This document shows, one piece after another, positions 18,910-28,609 of a stretch of 47,451 nucleotides of DNA. Source of the DNA: Prevotellaceae bacterium (GTDB lineage: Bacteria; Bacteroidota; Bacteroidia; Bacteroidales; Bacteroidaceae); assembly GCA_028723455.1 (NCBI GenBank), contig JAQYEW010000003.1:1-47451 (forward strand), read 5' to 3'. The notes under the pieces were generated by a model, which ran no database searches, was not told the DNA's origin, and saw only the letters and a list, made by a program, of their open reading frames with translations. The position numbers and the translations under genes were made by a program. Position 1 is the stretch's first letter, and each line of letters begins with the position of its first letter.

Positions 18910-19869
18910 TCAATTCACAACATTCACAGGCTCGCCTCTCAGGAAAGCCTTCAGATTGTTTTTTGCAATGTCCAATAGACGGCGACGGGCTTGCCTTGTA
19001 CTCCATGCAATATGAGGAGTAATATAGCAATTTCGTGCACCTATCAGAGGACTGCCATTGCGTGGCGGTTCCTTCTCCAGAACGTCCACGCCACACCCAT
19101 ATAATCGTCCTGTGTTCAGCGCATCGGCCACGGCTTGCTCGTCCAACAGAGCACCACGCCCCGTGTTAATTAGAATGGCAGAGGGTTTCAACCATTTGAG
19201 GGTGTCGGCATTGATCAGATGATGGGTATCGGCACTCAATGGGCAATGCAGACTAAGGACGTCGGCTTCGCGGAAGAGTTGTTCCATCGTATCGGCCTTT
19301 TGTATACCCTGCTGCGCAAGTAGTTCTGCCGGCTTACTGCTCATTGCCAATATACGCATGCCCAAGGCCTGTCCCAAGCGTGCCATCGCCTGTCCCGTAT
19401 TTCCCAATCCCACGATACTTAAGGTTTGCCCCCACAACTCGATTTGCGGAGCCAACTGGAAACAAAAGTCAGCAGCGTGCTGCCATTGTCCTTGCTGCAC
19501 GGATTGGTTATGTATGTCCACATGGTTCGTGATATTCAGCAAATGTGCCAAGGCCATTTGCGCCACGGACATCGTGCTATAGGCCGGGATGTTCGTTACG
19601 ATGATTCCACGCCTACGTGCCGCTTCCAAATCCACCACGTTGTAACCCGTAGCTAAAATACCAATATATTTTAAGCGAGGGAGCTGACCCAGTAGGTCCT
19701 CATTCAAGAATACCTTATTCGTCAGAATCACTTCCGCATCACGGGCACGCTCAATAAGTTCATCACGATGCGTTCGGTCATAAACCGTTAGATTCCCCAA
19801 TTCCTGCCAACCATCCCAATTAAGGTCGGCCTGCGTGGCGGTATATCCGTCAAGAATTACAATATTCAT
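18910..19869 (-). CDS. D-2-hydroxyacid dehydrogenase, glycerate-dehydrogenase-like
   Basis: A 319-residue NAD-dependent enzyme that interconverts 2-keto acids and D-2-hydroxy acids. The nucleotide-binding GLGNTGQAMARLGQALG starts near residue 153. The catalytic Arg is in NTGRGALLDE, the Glu in DVLEKEPP and the His in ITPHIAWSTRQARRR. The ITPHIAWS end is typical of the hydroxypyruvate/glycerate dehydrogenase branch. Its start overlaps the stop of the helicase gene by ATGA (19866-19869), so translation is probably coupled. The biological substrate is not shown. Confidence 0.9.
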   Translation of the reverse strand: MNIVILDGYTATQADLNWDGWQELGNLTVYDRTHRDELIERARDAEVILTNKVFLNEDLLGQLPRLKYIGILATGYNVVDLEAARRRGIIVTNIPAYSTMSVAQMALAHLLNITNHVDIHNQSVQQGQWQHAADFCFQLAPQIELWGQTLSIVGLGNTGQAMARLGQALGMRILAMSSKPAELLAQQGIQKADTMEQLFREADVLSLHCPLSADTHHLINADTLKWLKPSAILINTGRGALLDEQAVADALNTGRLYGCGVDVLEKEPPRNGSPLIGARNCYITPHIAWSTRQARRRLLDIAKNNLKAFLRGEPVNVVN

Positions 19870-22800
19870 GTTTGTTCTTTATTTATTTCATTAATAAGTC
19901 GTGCGAAAAGCGCATCGTTCTGCAATAATCGGGCGTTGCCAATCAGTATCAGTTGCTCTTGCGCGCGTGTCATGGCCACATTCAATTTACGATCGATGAT
20001 AACACCGTCCTCAACGAATGTGGTATCTGTCAGGAAGCGCAGCTGATAGGCATAGCGGATGGTGAAACCATAAATAATGTAGCGGCGCTGACTGCCCTGA
20101 TAACGCTCTACCGTATCAATGGTGATGCCTCGCAGCAAGGGAATCCCAAGGCGGTCGATGGTATTGCGGATAGTAGCTATCTGATTACGGTAAGGAACGA
20201 TAATGCCCACGGTCCGGGAAATATCAAACTTCTCGTGTTCTTTCGTATAAATATCGCTCACCAAGCGCGCAATCACATCCGCCTCGGCTTGATTGGCTTT
20301 ATCACTTGCCAAATCATCAGCATAAGGCATGACATCCAAGAAGCGCACACGAGGCTCCGTACACTTTGCCCTTTGATGGGGCAAAGGCACAATATCCAAA
20401 CGCCCTCCGTAGAATGCACGATTGGGGAAATCAGCAATATCGGGGTGCATACGTCCCTGCCTCGTTAGCATATAGCAAACCGTAGGGTCGGTTCCATAGC
20501 GATGCAGGAAACGTTCGAACATCGACAGACGACAATCCGTAAGACCGATGCCGCGCAGTTGCGGTTCCGACACCTCGCTCTCCGCCTGCCTTTGCTGGAC
20601 GACGGCAGGTAATTGTTTATGGTCGCCTATCATCACAAATTTCCTGATGGCAGATTCTTCTTTGTGGCGCATGCTCATCAAAGCCAAGAGCGAAGGCTCC
20701 AGTATTTGCGACGCCTCGTCCACAATGGCCAGTGAGAAGCGTTTTAATTGAAAAAGAGAGCGTGCCGCACTGAGCGTTGTGGTAGTGCCCACAAAGACAC
20801 GTGTTCGCATCAACATATCTTGCAATTCCATCCGATTCTTGCAACCAAGCACCCGATTGCAAAGTAAATGGCTTTGATAAGGATGTGCGCAACTATGCTC
20901 GCTGCCTATGCGTATAAAATCAATCTCCCCATGTAATTTGCTGGAGATTTCATCCACAGCACGGTTGGTGTAGGCCATCACCAGCACATTCGTATGCGGC
21001 TCCAAGAGTTCCTCCCGCAGCGTGTTATACATGCCAAAGGAGGTTTTCCCTGTGCCCGGAGGACCAATGATCAGGAATAAATCCCGGGCTTGCTTGACAT
21101 GAAGCGAAAGTTCGTTGAACAATCCATAATCTCCTTTGAGCGTGCTGGTTGTATCTATTCTTGGCTGGCGTTGCATCAACAAGAGATCGCGCCGTTCTTG
21201 CGGTGCGGACAAGAAAGCATGAATCCCGCGATAGAGCTGTGTGGTTGTGCTTTCTATAAAGTCATGCTCCACGGCCCATAAATGTTTCTGGTTACGTCCA
21301 AACACCTTTGCGTCTGTCTGCCTGTTTCTTAGGCTGATGGTCAGTCCATCCACGCTCACGTCACTCAACGTGCCCCGAAACAGTACGCCCCGTCGGATGT
21401 CCGGTTGCGTTGCCGGTGCATAGGCATATAGCACAACGGCATCGCCCAATCGGAAATTACTCGTATCGCTGTTCTGTTGTTTAGGGAATAGCAAATGTAC
21501 CTGACTGACATGTCCCGTCGAAGGCATGCGGCACAAGCGAAGTTCATCATAGATATTGCCGGCCATACGTTTCTCGTCCAGCGAATCGTGCCACGCAGAG
21601 GCGAAACCGGAATTCTCCTTCGTTTGGTTGCCCAATTTCGACAATTGGTGCTCGGCAGCTACAAACCTTAACAGGCGTTGGCAATAAAGCCACTCCAGTT
21701 GCGAAGCCTTCTGAATGGGCAGCAAGGTTTGCTCCAACCGGGGCTTCACATAGTTCTCCCACAGGCGTCCCTGTATCCCCTTCTCGTTCAGAAGATCCGC
21801 CGTAAGGTGCTTGAGGAAGCCAAAGCCCTCCCGCGCCAAATACATGTCCGTCGTTGCCAGACGATTACGCAAACGAAAGGCACGAAACAGCAACTGAGGC
21901 GAAAAACTGAGACCCACAAGTGCATTGGGATAGGCTGAATACATCAGAAAAGCATGCAGCTCGCGCTTGTTTTGTTCATACGTCTGACGATGATTATAGC
22001 GCAGAATCGCCATATACAACAACATCTGGACGTAATGCTCCTCGCGCGGCTGTGGATTTTGTGGTGTCGGGTCATAGGGAACGAAAGCAGCCTTGCCGCT
22101 CTTCTGTTCGATCAGCACACGCATGTCCGTCTGCAAGAAGTCCATACGCCCTTGCAAACCCAACATCTCACTCACAAAGGACGGCTCTACCACCACATCC
22201 TCTTTTCGATAACGTTCTGCCAAAAGGGGCAACTGCACATCCACCGCATTGTGGATATTCATACGTTGCTGTTGCGCACGAACGTGAAAATCGGCCGACA
22301 AATCCTGAGTAAGCAGGTCCAAGGCATTGTTACGAAAGAAATCCATCGCCACCTCGGCATAGGGGCGTTGTTCGTTGTGTAGTTCCTCGTCCAGAAGTTG
22401 GCTGGCAAGGAAACCCATTAACATGGCTTCGTTGCTTTCGCTGCCAGCAAGCCTGTCCATCAGCGAAACCAGCGGCGATTCAGCATAAACGGCAAAACAA
22501 TGCGCAATTTGGGAAATATCCACCAAATAGTCCGGATCTAAAATAATGAGTTCGGGAAAGAGCACGCCATCCCGCCGATAAGGACGGATAAGGTTGACTT
22601 GCGAACCCCGATGCCACAGGGCTTTCAGATAGCTCCAATCGAAGGGATAGCCTTTGTTATCGACATAGTTTACCTTCACTACCTCCACACCGTCCTCGCT
22701 GAGCGTTCCATAAACGAAACGGTCGTCCCAACGCTCCACAATCATACGCAGCGAACCTGCCATCACAGAACGATTGCGGGACGGCTCATCGCCCAAAGGC

Positions 22801-23231
22801 GGAGACTGAACAGACGCATACGCCGGGCATGGAGGCAACAGATGGAGAAGGTCTTTGGGGATTGGTTCTTGATAGACAAAGGCGATAAGGCCGGCCAGAT
22901 AACGCGCATCACGCTGCCAATATTGCCGCATTTCATCCGCAGTCAGCTTATCATGCACAGCATGAGAAAGATGCACACGCAGATCGTTGGCTTCGCACAC
23001 GACACTTACCTCCGCCCTACCCTCCTTCAGCAGGTAGTCCAATTTGGCGAAAGCGCCTACCAAGCGTGCCTGGGCGAATTGCGTCCTTTCGTTCAAGAGG
23101 CGTTGAAAGAGACGGTTAAGGCGTTTGTAGAGTGCCTCCACGTCCGGTCTGAGCGCGATGGCTACTGCGATTTCCGCATAGAACGTTGCTGCGCCCAAAA
23201 GCTGCTGCCTGTCGTCGCCTTCCCTTTTCAC
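19866..23231 (-). CDS. PD-(D/E)XK nuclease-SF1 helicase fusion (Dna2/Upf1-like)
   Basis: A large two-engine protein of about 1120 residues. Around residues 370-440 a RecB/Cas4-like nuclease shows GLQGRMDFL (GxxD), LIEQKSGK (ExK) and HYVQMLLYMAIL (QxxxY). The C-terminal half is a superfamily 1 helicase: GPPGTGKTSFGM (Walker A), AIVDEASQ (Walker B), GDHKQLPAVV, TVERYQGSQRR and NVAMTRAQEQLILIGN. It probably processes DNA ends or flaps. A GTG at 23231, after GGAGGG and right at the stop of the upstream gene, is the preferred start; an ATG at 23270 inside that gene is the alternative. It overlaps the next gene by four bases. No Fe-S cysteine cluster was recognised. Confidence 0.85.
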   Translation of the reverse strand: MKREGDDRQQLLGAATFYAEIAVAIALRPDVEALYKRLNRLFQRLLNERTQFAQARLVGAFAKLDYLLKEGRAEVSVVCEANDLRVHLSHAVHDKLTADEMRQYWQRDARYLAGLIAFVYQEPIPKDLLHLLPPCPAYASVQSPPLGDEPSRNRSVMAGSLRMIVERWDDRFVYGTLSEDGVEVVKVNYVDNKGYPFDWSYLKALWHRGSQVNLIRPYRRDGVLFPELIILDPDYLVDISQIAHCFAVYAESPLVSLMDRLAGSESNEAMLMGFLASQLLDEELHNEQRPYAEVAMDFFRNNALDLLTQDLSADFHVRAQQQRMNIHNAVDVQLPLLAERYRKEDVVVEPSFVSEMLGLQGRMDFLQTDMRVLIEQKSGKAAFVPYDPTPQNPQPREEHYVQMLLYMAILRYNHRQTYEQNKRELHAFLMYSAYPNALVGLSFSPQLLFRAFRLRNRLATTDMYLAREGFGFLKHLTADLLNEKGIQGRLWENYVKPRLEQTLLPIQKASQLEWLYCQRLLRFVAAEHQLSKLGNQTKENSGFASAWHDSLDEKRMAGNIYDELRLCRMPSTGHVSQVHLLFPKQQNSDTSNFRLGDAVVLYAYAPATQPDIRRGVLFRGTLSDVSVDGLTISLRNRQTDAKVFGRNQKHLWAVEHDFIESTTTQLYRGIHAFLSAPQERRDLLLMQRQPRIDTTSTLKGDYGLFNELSLHVKQARDLFLIIGPPGTGKTSFGMYNTLREELLEPHTNVLVMAYTNRAVDEISSKLHGEIDFIRIGSEHSCAHPYQSHLLCNRVLGCKNRMELQDMLMRTRVFVGTTTTLSAARSLFQLKRFSLAIVDEASQILEPSLLALMSMRHKEESAIRKFVMIGDHKQLPAVVQQRQAESEVSEPQLRGIGLTDCRLSMFERFLHRYGTDPTVCYMLTRQGRMHPDIADFPNRAFYGGRLDIVPLPHQRAKCTEPRVRFLDVMPYADDLASDKANQAEADVIARLVSDIYTKEHEKFDISRTVGIIVPYRNQIATIRNTIDRLGIPLLRGITIDTVERYQGSQRRYIIYGFTIRYAYQLRFLTDTTFVEDGVIIDRKLNVAMTRAQEQLILIGNARLLQNDALFARLINEINKEQT

Positions 23232-23233
23232 CT

Positions 23234-24784
23234 TCAGCCCTCCAAGAATACGGCTACATGCTCGGCACAACGTTCACCATCCACACCGGCGCTGACGATT
23301 CCGCCCGCATAACCGGCACCCTCGCCACATGGGAATAGCCCTTGCAGACGGACGTGCTGAAGCGTATCACTGTCGCGCACAATACGAACAGGGCTGCTGG
23401 TGCGCGTCTCAACGCCTATCACCAGCGCTTCGTTTGTCAAAAATCCGTGCTGGCGCTTCCCGAACATCTTGAAGCCCTCCTGCAAGCGCGAACTCACAAA
23501 CTTGGGCATCCAAAAATGCAAAGGACTGCTGATTAACCCCGGTGCATAACTGCTACGTGGGAGGTCGTAACTAAGACGATTATTCACAAAGTCCGCCATG
23601 CGCTGAGCGGGTGCCGTCTGCTTGCGATTGCCTTGCAGCCAACAGCTACGCTCCATTTCCTCCTGATAATGAAGCATACGCAGTACGTCATCGCCCTCCA
23701 CGTCCTCGGGACGCAACTCAACAACCATGCCACTATTGCTCCACTGACCTCCACGACTGCTGCTGGACATGCCGTTCACCACTATCTGCTCTGGGCCACT
23801 GGCAGCGGGTACCACCGTGCCACCGGGACACATACAGAAACTATACACGCCACGTCCCTCCACCTGCTGCACCATGCTGTATTCCGCAGCAGGCAGGTAT
23901 TTGCCACGCCCCTGACGACTGTGGTACTGCAACTGGTCAATCAGCAAGGAGGGGTGTTCCAAACGCACGCCTACGGCCAGTCCCTTGGCCTCCATCTCGA
24001 TATTGTTCGCTGCCAACCAACGATAGACATCTCTCGCGCTATGCCCCGTTGCCAGAATGACGGCACGGGCACGGAACTCCCTGGCGCCGCAAACGATACC
24101 CTCTACACGATCGCCATGCAGAAGCAACGCCGTCATACATGTCTGGAAATGCACCTCGCCACCACACTGAAGAATCTGCTTGCGCATATTCTCGATGACG
24201 CGTGGCAATTTGTCCGTACCGATATGCGGATGGGCATCAGAAAGAATGCTCTCGCTGGCTCCATGCTGACAAAAGACATTCAGTATCTTCTCGCTATTAC
24301 CTCGCTTTTTGCTGCGCGTATATAACTTGCCGTCACTGAAAGCCCCCGCACCACCTTCGCCAAAGCTATAATTACTCTCGGGGTCCACGCTTTGCTGTTC
24401 ACGTATCTTGGCAATGTCCCTGCGACGCTCATGCACATCCTTTCCACGCTCCACGACAATAGGGCGAAAGCCCAATTCAATGAGGCGCAAGGCTGCAAAC
24501 AGGCCGCCCGGCCCGGCACCGACGACGATTACCGCCTCACGCCCGCTCACATCGGGATAGTGCGTGGGCACATAGGCGGTGTCCTGAGGCTGTTCGTTAA
24601 TGTAAACGCGCACCGTAAGGTTGACATACACCTGACGCTGGCGCGCGTCAATGCTGCGCTTCAGGGTTCGTACAGCGGTAATGGTGCGCGCATCCATGCC
24701 ATATTCACGCGCCACATACTGGCGCACATTCTCTTCCGTATAGGCCTGTTGGGGTAACAGACGCAACTGGTATTCCTTCGTCAT
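23234..24784 (-). CDS. FAD-dependent dehydrogenase (uncharacterised oxidoreductase family)
   Basis: Start at the ATG at 24784 (MTKEYQLRLLPQ). The first 85 residues form a small alpha/beta domain; the FAD-binding Rossmann motif VIVVGAGPGGLFAALRLIELG begins near residue 87. ATGHSARDVYRWL and FSDGKLYTRSK are further family marks, and the end (LFPCGEGAGYAGGIVSAGVDG) is the second FAD motif. This conserved family of about 500-540 residues has no settled reaction. It heads the unit that continues with the nuclease-helicase, whose start is at its stop codon. Confidence 0.85.
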   Translation of the reverse strand: MTKEYQLRLLPQQAYTEENVRQYVAREYGMDARTITAVRTLKRSIDARQRQVYVNLTVRVYINEQPQDTAYVPTHYPDVSGREAVIVVGAGPGGLFAALRLIELGFRPIVVERGKDVHERRRDIAKIREQQSVDPESNYSFGEGGAGAFSDGKLYTRSKKRGNSEKILNVFCQHGASESILSDAHPHIGTDKLPRVIENMRKQILQCGGEVHFQTCMTALLLHGDRVEGIVCGAREFRARAVILATGHSARDVYRWLAANNIEMEAKGLAVGVRLEHPSLLIDQLQYHSRQGRGKYLPAAEYSMVQQVEGRGVYSFCMCPGGTVVPAASGPEQIVVNGMSSSSRGGQWSNSGMVVELRPEDVEGDDVLRMLHYQEEMERSCWLQGNRKQTAPAQRMADFVNNRLSYDLPRSSYAPGLISSPLHFWMPKFVSSRLQEGFKMFGKRQHGFLTNEALVIGVETRTSSPVRIVRDSDTLQHVRLQGLFPCGEGAGYAGGIVSAGVDGERCAEHVAVFLEG

Positions 24785-24814
24785 AGAAGCTTTTCCCTTA
24801 ATATTTACCGGATA

Positions 24815-24822
24815 CAAAGATA
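24815..24822 (-). promoter_or_regulatory. Putative -7 box for the FAD-dehydrogenase/helicase unit
   Basis: TATCTTTG on the minus strand matches TAnnTTTG exactly and lies about 30 bases before the ATG at 24784. No good TTG at -33 was seen. Confidence 0.45.
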
Positions 24823-24853
24823 AGGTAAAACATCCGTTTTTCATTCCTAATTC

Positions 24854-24884
24854 TTGCCCCAATCAACGAAAATATATACATTTG
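24854..24884 (+). promoter_or_regulatory. Bacteroidetes-type promoter for yccF
   Basis: TTG (24854-24856), 20 bases, TACATTTG (24877-24884), which fits the consensus. Leader to the ATG at 24913 is about 22 bases. Confidence 0.55.
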
Positions 24885-24912
24885 CCTTGTTGAACAAGAA
24901 AAAAGGAAACGC

Positions 24913-25290
24913 ATGAAAATCATTGGTAATATTCTTTGGCTGGTTTTCGGCGGTTGGGAAGCCGCCATAGGTTATTTCACGGCCAGTCTGGCCTTGGCAG
25001 TCTCCATCATCGGATTGCCCTGGGCTTGGCAAACGTGCAAGATCGGACTGCTCTGCCTGTGGCCCTTCGGCGCCACCATCAGGCGAAGCGACAGCCCGTC
25101 GGGCTGCATCACCCTGCCCCTTAATATCCTGTGGCTTGTCTGCGGCGGTTTGTTGGCCTTTGCCTGCCACATTATCTTTGGCGTTCTGTTGTGCATAACC
25201 ATTGTCGGTATTCCCTGGGGCGTACAACATTTCAAGATGGCCGAACTGAGTCTGGCTCCCTTCGGCAGGGACGTCCTGTTGAACTTCTAA
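24913..25290 (+). CDS. yccF: YccF-domain inner membrane protein
   Basis: A 125-residue protein with two repeats of the YccF domain. Each has ILWLVFGG/ILWLVCGG, then a hydrophobic span ending in GLPWAWQTCKIG or GIPWGVQHFKMAELSLAPFG. Two or four membrane segments are likely (about residues 5-35 and 65-100). The family is small and widespread, sits in the inner membrane and has no established function. The next gene starts three bases after its stop, so both are probably one transcript. Confidence 0.9.
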   Translation: MKIIGNILWLVFGGWEAAIGYFTASLALAVSIIGLPWAWQTCKIGLLCLWPFGATIRRSDSPSGCITLPLNILWLVCGGLLAFACHIIFGVLLCITIVGIPWGVQHFKMAELSLAPFGRDVLLNF

Positions 25291-25293
25291 GAG

Positions 25294-26265
25294 ATGAAAC
25301 GCATATTCCCTCTCTTTCTGATCCTTGCTGTCATCCAGCCCTCATGGGCACAGATTCATCTAAGAAAAGCCCAGAAACTAAAGCGATGGCATATACCCGC
25401 AGCCAACTACTCGGGCATTACGCCCTTGGGTAATAATCGCTATGCCTTGGTCAGTGATAAAGAGGATGAGGACGGATTCTACGAGATAAGTGTCCGACAG
25501 GACAGCCTTACGGGCAAGGTGATAGACGCCAGTCTGATAGCCTTTCATGGCAACGGGCTGCCTCCGCGCGATGCGGAAGGCATCGCCTTTTGTTCGCAAC
25601 GCGGGACGCTGTTCATCAGTGCCGAGGACGACCAACGTATCTTGGAATACGATCTTCAAGGCCGTCGTACGGGGCACGAACTGAATGTGCCTCCCATCTT
25701 TGCCTTGGAGAATATTTACCCCAATTATGGCTTCGAGGCCCTTTGCCACGATGCCCTTAGCAACACATTTTGGGCAACCACGGAAAACACGCTGCGTACG
25801 GACGGTTTGCCCAGTACGCAGACTCCTGCGAAGTCCGTAACGCTGCGCCTGCAACAATTCAGTGCAGAGGGAGAAGCCCTGGCGCAATACCCCTATCAAA
25901 CGGACACGCCCCTATTGAGAGGCAGCAAAGAAATGGCAGCCCACGGCGTGGTTGCCCTCACAGCCCTCAGCGATGGTTCACTGCTTGTGCTGGAGCGAGA
26001 GATATTGGTAACACGTAAAAAACTGGGGAGCTACGCTCTTTGCAGGCTCTATCGTTGGCAGCCGGGTGCAAAGAAGCAAATGCAAGCGGAATGGCGAACG
26101 AAATTGAACCTTGGCCGGCGTAACCTGGCGAATTTCGAGGGGCTTTGTCCCGGTATCCGACTCGCTGACGGAAGGCAGACCATCCTCCTGATCAGCGACT
26201 CGCAAGGGGGATATGGCAACCGACTGTTCCGTTTGAAGGACTACATCAAGTGCGTGGTGATGTAG
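25294..26265 (+). CDS. Exported phytase-esterase-like beta-propeller protein
   Basis: A 323-residue protein with an N-terminal signal (MKRIFPLFLILAVIQPSWAQ). The body shows the pattern of the esterase-like phytase family: YSGITPLGNNRYALVSDKEDEDGFYEI, RDAEGIAFC, FISAEDDQRILEYDLQGR, NYGFEALCHD and NFEGLCPGIRLADGRQTILLISDSQGG. This suggests a propeller acting in the periplasm or on the surface. The named activity is known for only a few members, so the substrate here is open. It converges on the HD-domain gene with three bases between the stops. Confidence 0.8.
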   Translation: MKRIFPLFLILAVIQPSWAQIHLRKAQKLKRWHIPAANYSGITPLGNNRYALVSDKEDEDGFYEISVRQDSLTGKVIDASLIAFHGNGLPPRDAEGIAFCSQRGTLFISAEDDQRILEYDLQGRRTGHELNVPPIFALENIYPNYGFEALCHDALSNTFWATTENTLRTDGLPSTQTPAKSVTLRLQQFSAEGEALAQYPYQTDTPLLRGSKEMAAHGVVALTALSDGSLLVLEREILVTRKKLGSYALCRLYRWQPGAKKQMQAEWRTKLNLGRRNLANFEGLCPGIRLADGRQTILLISDSQGGYGNRLFRLKDYIKCVVM

Positions 26266-26268
26266 GCG

Positions 26269-26808
26269 TTACCCGAACAACTTGTGCCAAGAAAGGAAAC
26301 GCTCCACACCCTCGTGTCCAAAAGGTTCCAGGCTGGCCAGAACGCGCTCCAAGGGCTTTTCCAAAGTCAGTTTTGTTTTACTGAAGAACTTATCGGCATA
26401 GCATACCAGCTGCTCCTCCAAGGTCTCGGGCAGAAAGTCCCGGGCAGGAAGAGGCAAGTTCCGGGCAACGATTTGCGCACACGTAAGCCCTGCTCCCGTA
26501 TGCCTTTCCGCCACACGGGCATGGCGCGGCAATCCTTCTTTGCGCAGCAGGTCGGCGCCCAAAACACCGTGGCAAAGATAATGTTGCACGCCATGGCAAT
26601 GGATAGCGGGCGCGTCGGTCAGGAAGATGCCGATGTCATGCAGCATGGCCGCCTCCTCCACAAACTGCGCGTCGAGATTCAATTCCGGATGCTTATGGAG
26701 GCAGGCCAAGGCTTTGTCGCGCACCAGACGGCTATGGACAAGAAGGATTTCCTTTAGTGCCGGATTATCATCGTAATACTTGGCTATCAGTTGATTTACG
26801 TCTGTCAT
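26269..26808 (-). CDS. HD-domain metal-dependent phosphohydrolase
   Basis: The ATG at 26808 (MTDVNQLIAKYYDD) overlaps the TGA of the C10 peptidase gene by ATGA and is clearly the right start. The 179-residue protein has LLVHSRLVRDKAL near residue 22, EEAAMLHDIGI (the HD pair) near 51, HCHGVQHYLCHGVLG near 69 and ERHTGAGLT near 100, the metal-binding pattern of small HD phosphohydrolases (yqeK/uncharacterised type). The likely substrate is a nucleotide or other phosphate ester in the cytoplasm. Its coupling to an exported protease gene has no obvious functional reason. Confidence 0.85.
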   Translation of the reverse strand: MTDVNQLIAKYYDDNPALKEILLVHSRLVRDKALACLHKHPELNLDAQFVEEAAMLHDIGIFLTDAPAIHCHGVQHYLCHGVLGADLLRKEGLPRHARVAERHTGAGLTCAQIVARNLPLPARDFLPETLEEQLVCYADKFFSKTKLTLEKPLERVLASLEPFGHEGVERFLSWHKLFG

Positions 26809-28604
26809 TCTCTTATCATATATTTCTTTCCATTGCTTATCACCAAGCCCCGCACCGGCTGCTTCAGGCGAAATCCGCGGAGGGAATAAAAAGCCTTGTC
26901 TTTGGACGGCTGGTGCACCCCGGCCAGATGGTTCGTTGCGCCCTGACGCGTAGCGACAAAGGTGAGGCTGTCGTAATCCGTCCATCGGCAGCGCACCGTA
27001 AGCGTATAGGTAGCACCCTCCTCCAAGTCCCAGAAAACGGTGCTCAGCGAATCCTGTTCTCCGCCAGGCAGAGAGAGCACGTCGAAATGCGTGCGGCGTT
27101 GCGTCTCGCCCTCGCGCACCAGATTATAGTACATCATCCTGCCCGCAACGCCACCCGTGGCACTGTTCGTTGCCTGGAGGCGGAACATTGCACCCAGTCG
27201 CCCGTCCTTGACAATCTGTTCCAACACGAGGCCGTCGAAAGAAAGCACGGGGTCTTGCCCGGCAACCACCTGAACCGGCATCTCGTAAAGGAAGGTACTA
27301 TCGTCAGCCGTGAGGCGCAAAAGGCGGTCGCCCGTCTCCATAAAGCGGCAATAGACGGGCACGGTAAGACGCTCGCCCGCCTGCATACTGACCGTTGAGA
27401 GTGCCACATAATCCGCTTGGGCAAAGACGGCAGTGTCCGTAGGCAAGTTCGTGAATACGGCAAAGGTGAAGTCCAAGGGGCTGTCCGTGGTGTTCCGAAG
27501 CGTAAGGTCGGCTACCGTATAGCTTTGGTCCTGCGTGTCCGGCTGGCGGCGGAGCTTGAAATCCTCCACGCTTACGCCCTTCAGGGCCGTGTGCTCCGAA
27601 AGGCTGTCCAGCAACAGCGGTTCCACACGCGTCGGGCAAAGCAGAAGAGCCGTCTGGTTGGAAAAGAATCCAACCATGCGTCCCAGTTCCGTTGGGTCCG
27701 TGGCGGACTCAAAGGGGTTCAGGAAATCGAGGTCGTAATAACCGTCATACGCCCCGTCATACCCCCAATTTATATGGTAATAGCCCTGCGCGTCCACACC
27801 GTCAATATTGAAGGCATGGCCGTTGAAATCCAGATTATGGCCCGTATAGCAAATGGGGCGTCCCCCCCGGAGTTCGTTTCGCAGCAGGCGATTCCAGGCT
27901 TCGCCGGAATAAAAGGCACGCTGAATGTATTCCACCGTCTCGTAGCCGAAAGCGCGTCGCAAGGGTTCAACAGCCCTGCGGATACTGGCACCGCTGCTGC
28001 GTACTCCCCAGCTCATGCGTGCCGCCATACCGCAGTAAAGGGAAAGGTCGCTGACGGCCTGCGCCTGCGCATCGGTGTAGGGCCCGTTGTAATTCATCAG
28101 GACATTGTCCCAGTCGATAGGTGTGCCGGGCAGCACGTCAGCGACGCTGTAATTCGCTGTTGTCCATCCAAACAAGGTATCCTGAAGCACTTCGGGATAG
28201 CGGTAATAGGTAAGCACCTGCTCGATGCACGTAGCCACGCAGCCCGTCAAGGTCCGGGTCTGGCTCTGCTGTCCTTGCTCGTCAATACAATAAGGTGTAG
28301 AGCGGTTGTAAGGTTCCCCCTGCCCTCTTACGCTTTGCAGGAGGGGCGCAATGGCCTCTCCGCGCTGGCGTGGGGCATATCGCCGGCGCTGGGCATAGGC
28401 ATGGAGGAGTTCCTGCAAGGCTTCGGGCATATCGGAACACACACGCGTAGGGTCGAAGCGAAGCCCATGGGCAAGCACCTCTCCGCGCCTGTTGCGCACC
28501 TTGTACTGCGCATCTGCCTTGGCCGAAAAGCAAAGCAGCAGAACGGCCAAAGCTACAAAAGCACGCAGCCTACGGTAGCGGAAAGCTTGTAAAATCGTTT
28601 TCAT
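26805..28604 (-). CDS. C10-family (streptopain-like) cysteine peptidase, secreted
   Basis: A 599-residue protein with a signal peptide (residues 1-32, ending SAKADAQ). The peptidase core spans about 95-310. The catalytic Cys122 lies in LTGCVATCIEQVL, the His263 in NGHAFNIDGVD and the family Trp in INWGYDGAYDGYYDL. The region between signal and Cys is short, so a full propeptide like that of streptopain is not evident. The second half is beta-rich (Ig-like modules) and ends VRGLVISNGKKYMIRE, a tail like type IX secretion cargo. It probably degrades host or dietary protein outside the cell. The predicted -7 box lies almost at the start codon, so the mRNA may be leaderless. Confidence 0.88.
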   Translation of the reverse strand: MKTILQAFRYRRLRAFVALAVLLLCFSAKADAQYKVRNRRGEVLAHGLRFDPTRVCSDMPEALQELLHAYAQRRRYAPRQRGEAIAPLLQSVRGQGEPYNRSTPYCIDEQGQQSQTRTLTGCVATCIEQVLTYYRYPEVLQDTLFGWTTANYSVADVLPGTPIDWDNVLMNYNGPYTDAQAQAVSDLSLYCGMAARMSWGVRSSGASIRRAVEPLRRAFGYETVEYIQRAFYSGEAWNRLLRNELRGGRPICYTGHNLDFNGHAFNIDGVDAQGYYHINWGYDGAYDGYYDLDFLNPFESATDPTELGRMVGFFSNQTALLLCPTRVEPLLLDSLSEHTALKGVSVEDFKLRRQPDTQDQSYTVADLTLRNTTDSPLDFTFAVFTNLPTDTAVFAQADYVALSTVSMQAGERLTVPVYCRFMETGDRLLRLTADDSTFLYEMPVQVVAGQDPVLSFDGLVLEQIVKDGRLGAMFRLQATNSATGGVAGRMMYYNLVREGETQRRTHFDVLSLPGGEQDSLSTVFWDLEEGATYTLTVRCRWTDYDSLTFVATRQGATNHLAGVHQPSKDKAFYSLRGFRLKQPVRGLVISNGKKYMIRE

Positions 28605-28609
28605 AATTG

